From assembly GCA_035443945.1 (NCBI GenBank), contig DAOMNQ010000001.1, forward strand, positions 55,368 to 119,367: a stretch of DNA of 64,000 bases. Direction: 5' to 3'. The translations under genes were made by a program, and so were the position numbers. Shown here in pieces: positions 63,063 to 64,000 of this stretch (within the stretch, counting starts at the first letter, position 1; the number at the start of each line of letters is the position of its first letter). Under the pieces are notes generated by a model. The model made no database searches. It saw only the letters and a program-made list of their open reading frames with translations, and was not told the DNA's origin. This stretch comes from CAADGN01 sp035443945 (lineage in GTDB: Bacteria; Planctomycetota; Phycisphaerae; Phycisphaerales; UBA1924).

Positions 63063-64000
<938 letters not shown>

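Overview
The window is high-GC chromosomal DNA that most resembles a planctomycete, probably of the Phycisphaerae. This is inferred from gene content, not from a database search. The evidence is: several secreted proteins ending in a VPAP-type PEP-CTERM tail; a pseudopilin with an H-X9-DG tail; a surface protein whose N-terminus carries an ESLERRALLS motif; a 51-residue small basic protein; and a 16S rRNA gene with its own terminator and no 23S gene behind it. Coding density is high. Many genes lack a Shine-Dalgarno site and instead have a -10 box 7-9 nt before the start codon.

Layout. Positions 1-6200 hold a secreted coiled-coil protein (partial), a 3D-domain protein, a TauE/SafE permease, proC, accA, and a DksA-like protein followed by lspA. 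Positions 6980-10728 are a cobalamin-riboswitch cassette: promoter, aptamer, a PEP-CTERM protein, a surface protein, a pseudopilin and a small BFD-type [2Fe-2S] protein. Positions 10733-21879 are rplK-rplA-rplJ-rplL-rpoB-rpoC on the minus strand, ending at a hairpin terminator built from a dispersed palindrome. Two secreted TPR-like proteins, a probable lipoprotein, an amidohydrolase, a glycosyltransferase and a D-2-hydroxyacid dehydrogenase follow. Positions 28-34 kb hold three further PEP-CTERM proteins, an aminotransferase, the small basic protein, a membrane protein and an isolated NuoI-like ferredoxin.

Positions 33.9-40.5 kb hold pyrF, a DUF971 gene, recG and a dnaB interrupted by a 495-residue intein. 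Next come an HDOD protein, a FliN-like protein, fabF, acpP, a DUF1444 protein, a DUF3883 nuclease-like protein, a trpG-type amidotransferase and superoxide dismutase. Positions 48.1-54.7 kb hold an unusual sigma factor behind a hairpin-rich leader, then a PilT-type ATPase, a membrane-tethered GspE-like protein that has lost its ATPase motifs, and a CvpA-like membrane protein. These last three look like one previously undescribed module. Positions 54.7-59.9 kb are a housekeeping unit (tRNA-Gln, glmU-like, prs, rplY, pth, rpsF, ssb, rplI). A large FG-GAP surface protein and the 3' half of a 16S rRNA gene end the window.

The best candidates for new biology are the pilT/pseudo-GspE/CvpA module, the B12-controlled surface cassette, the serial-hairpin leader of the sigma factor, the decayed DnaB intein with an inserted XRE-like helix-turn-helix, and the leaderless-mRNA pattern.
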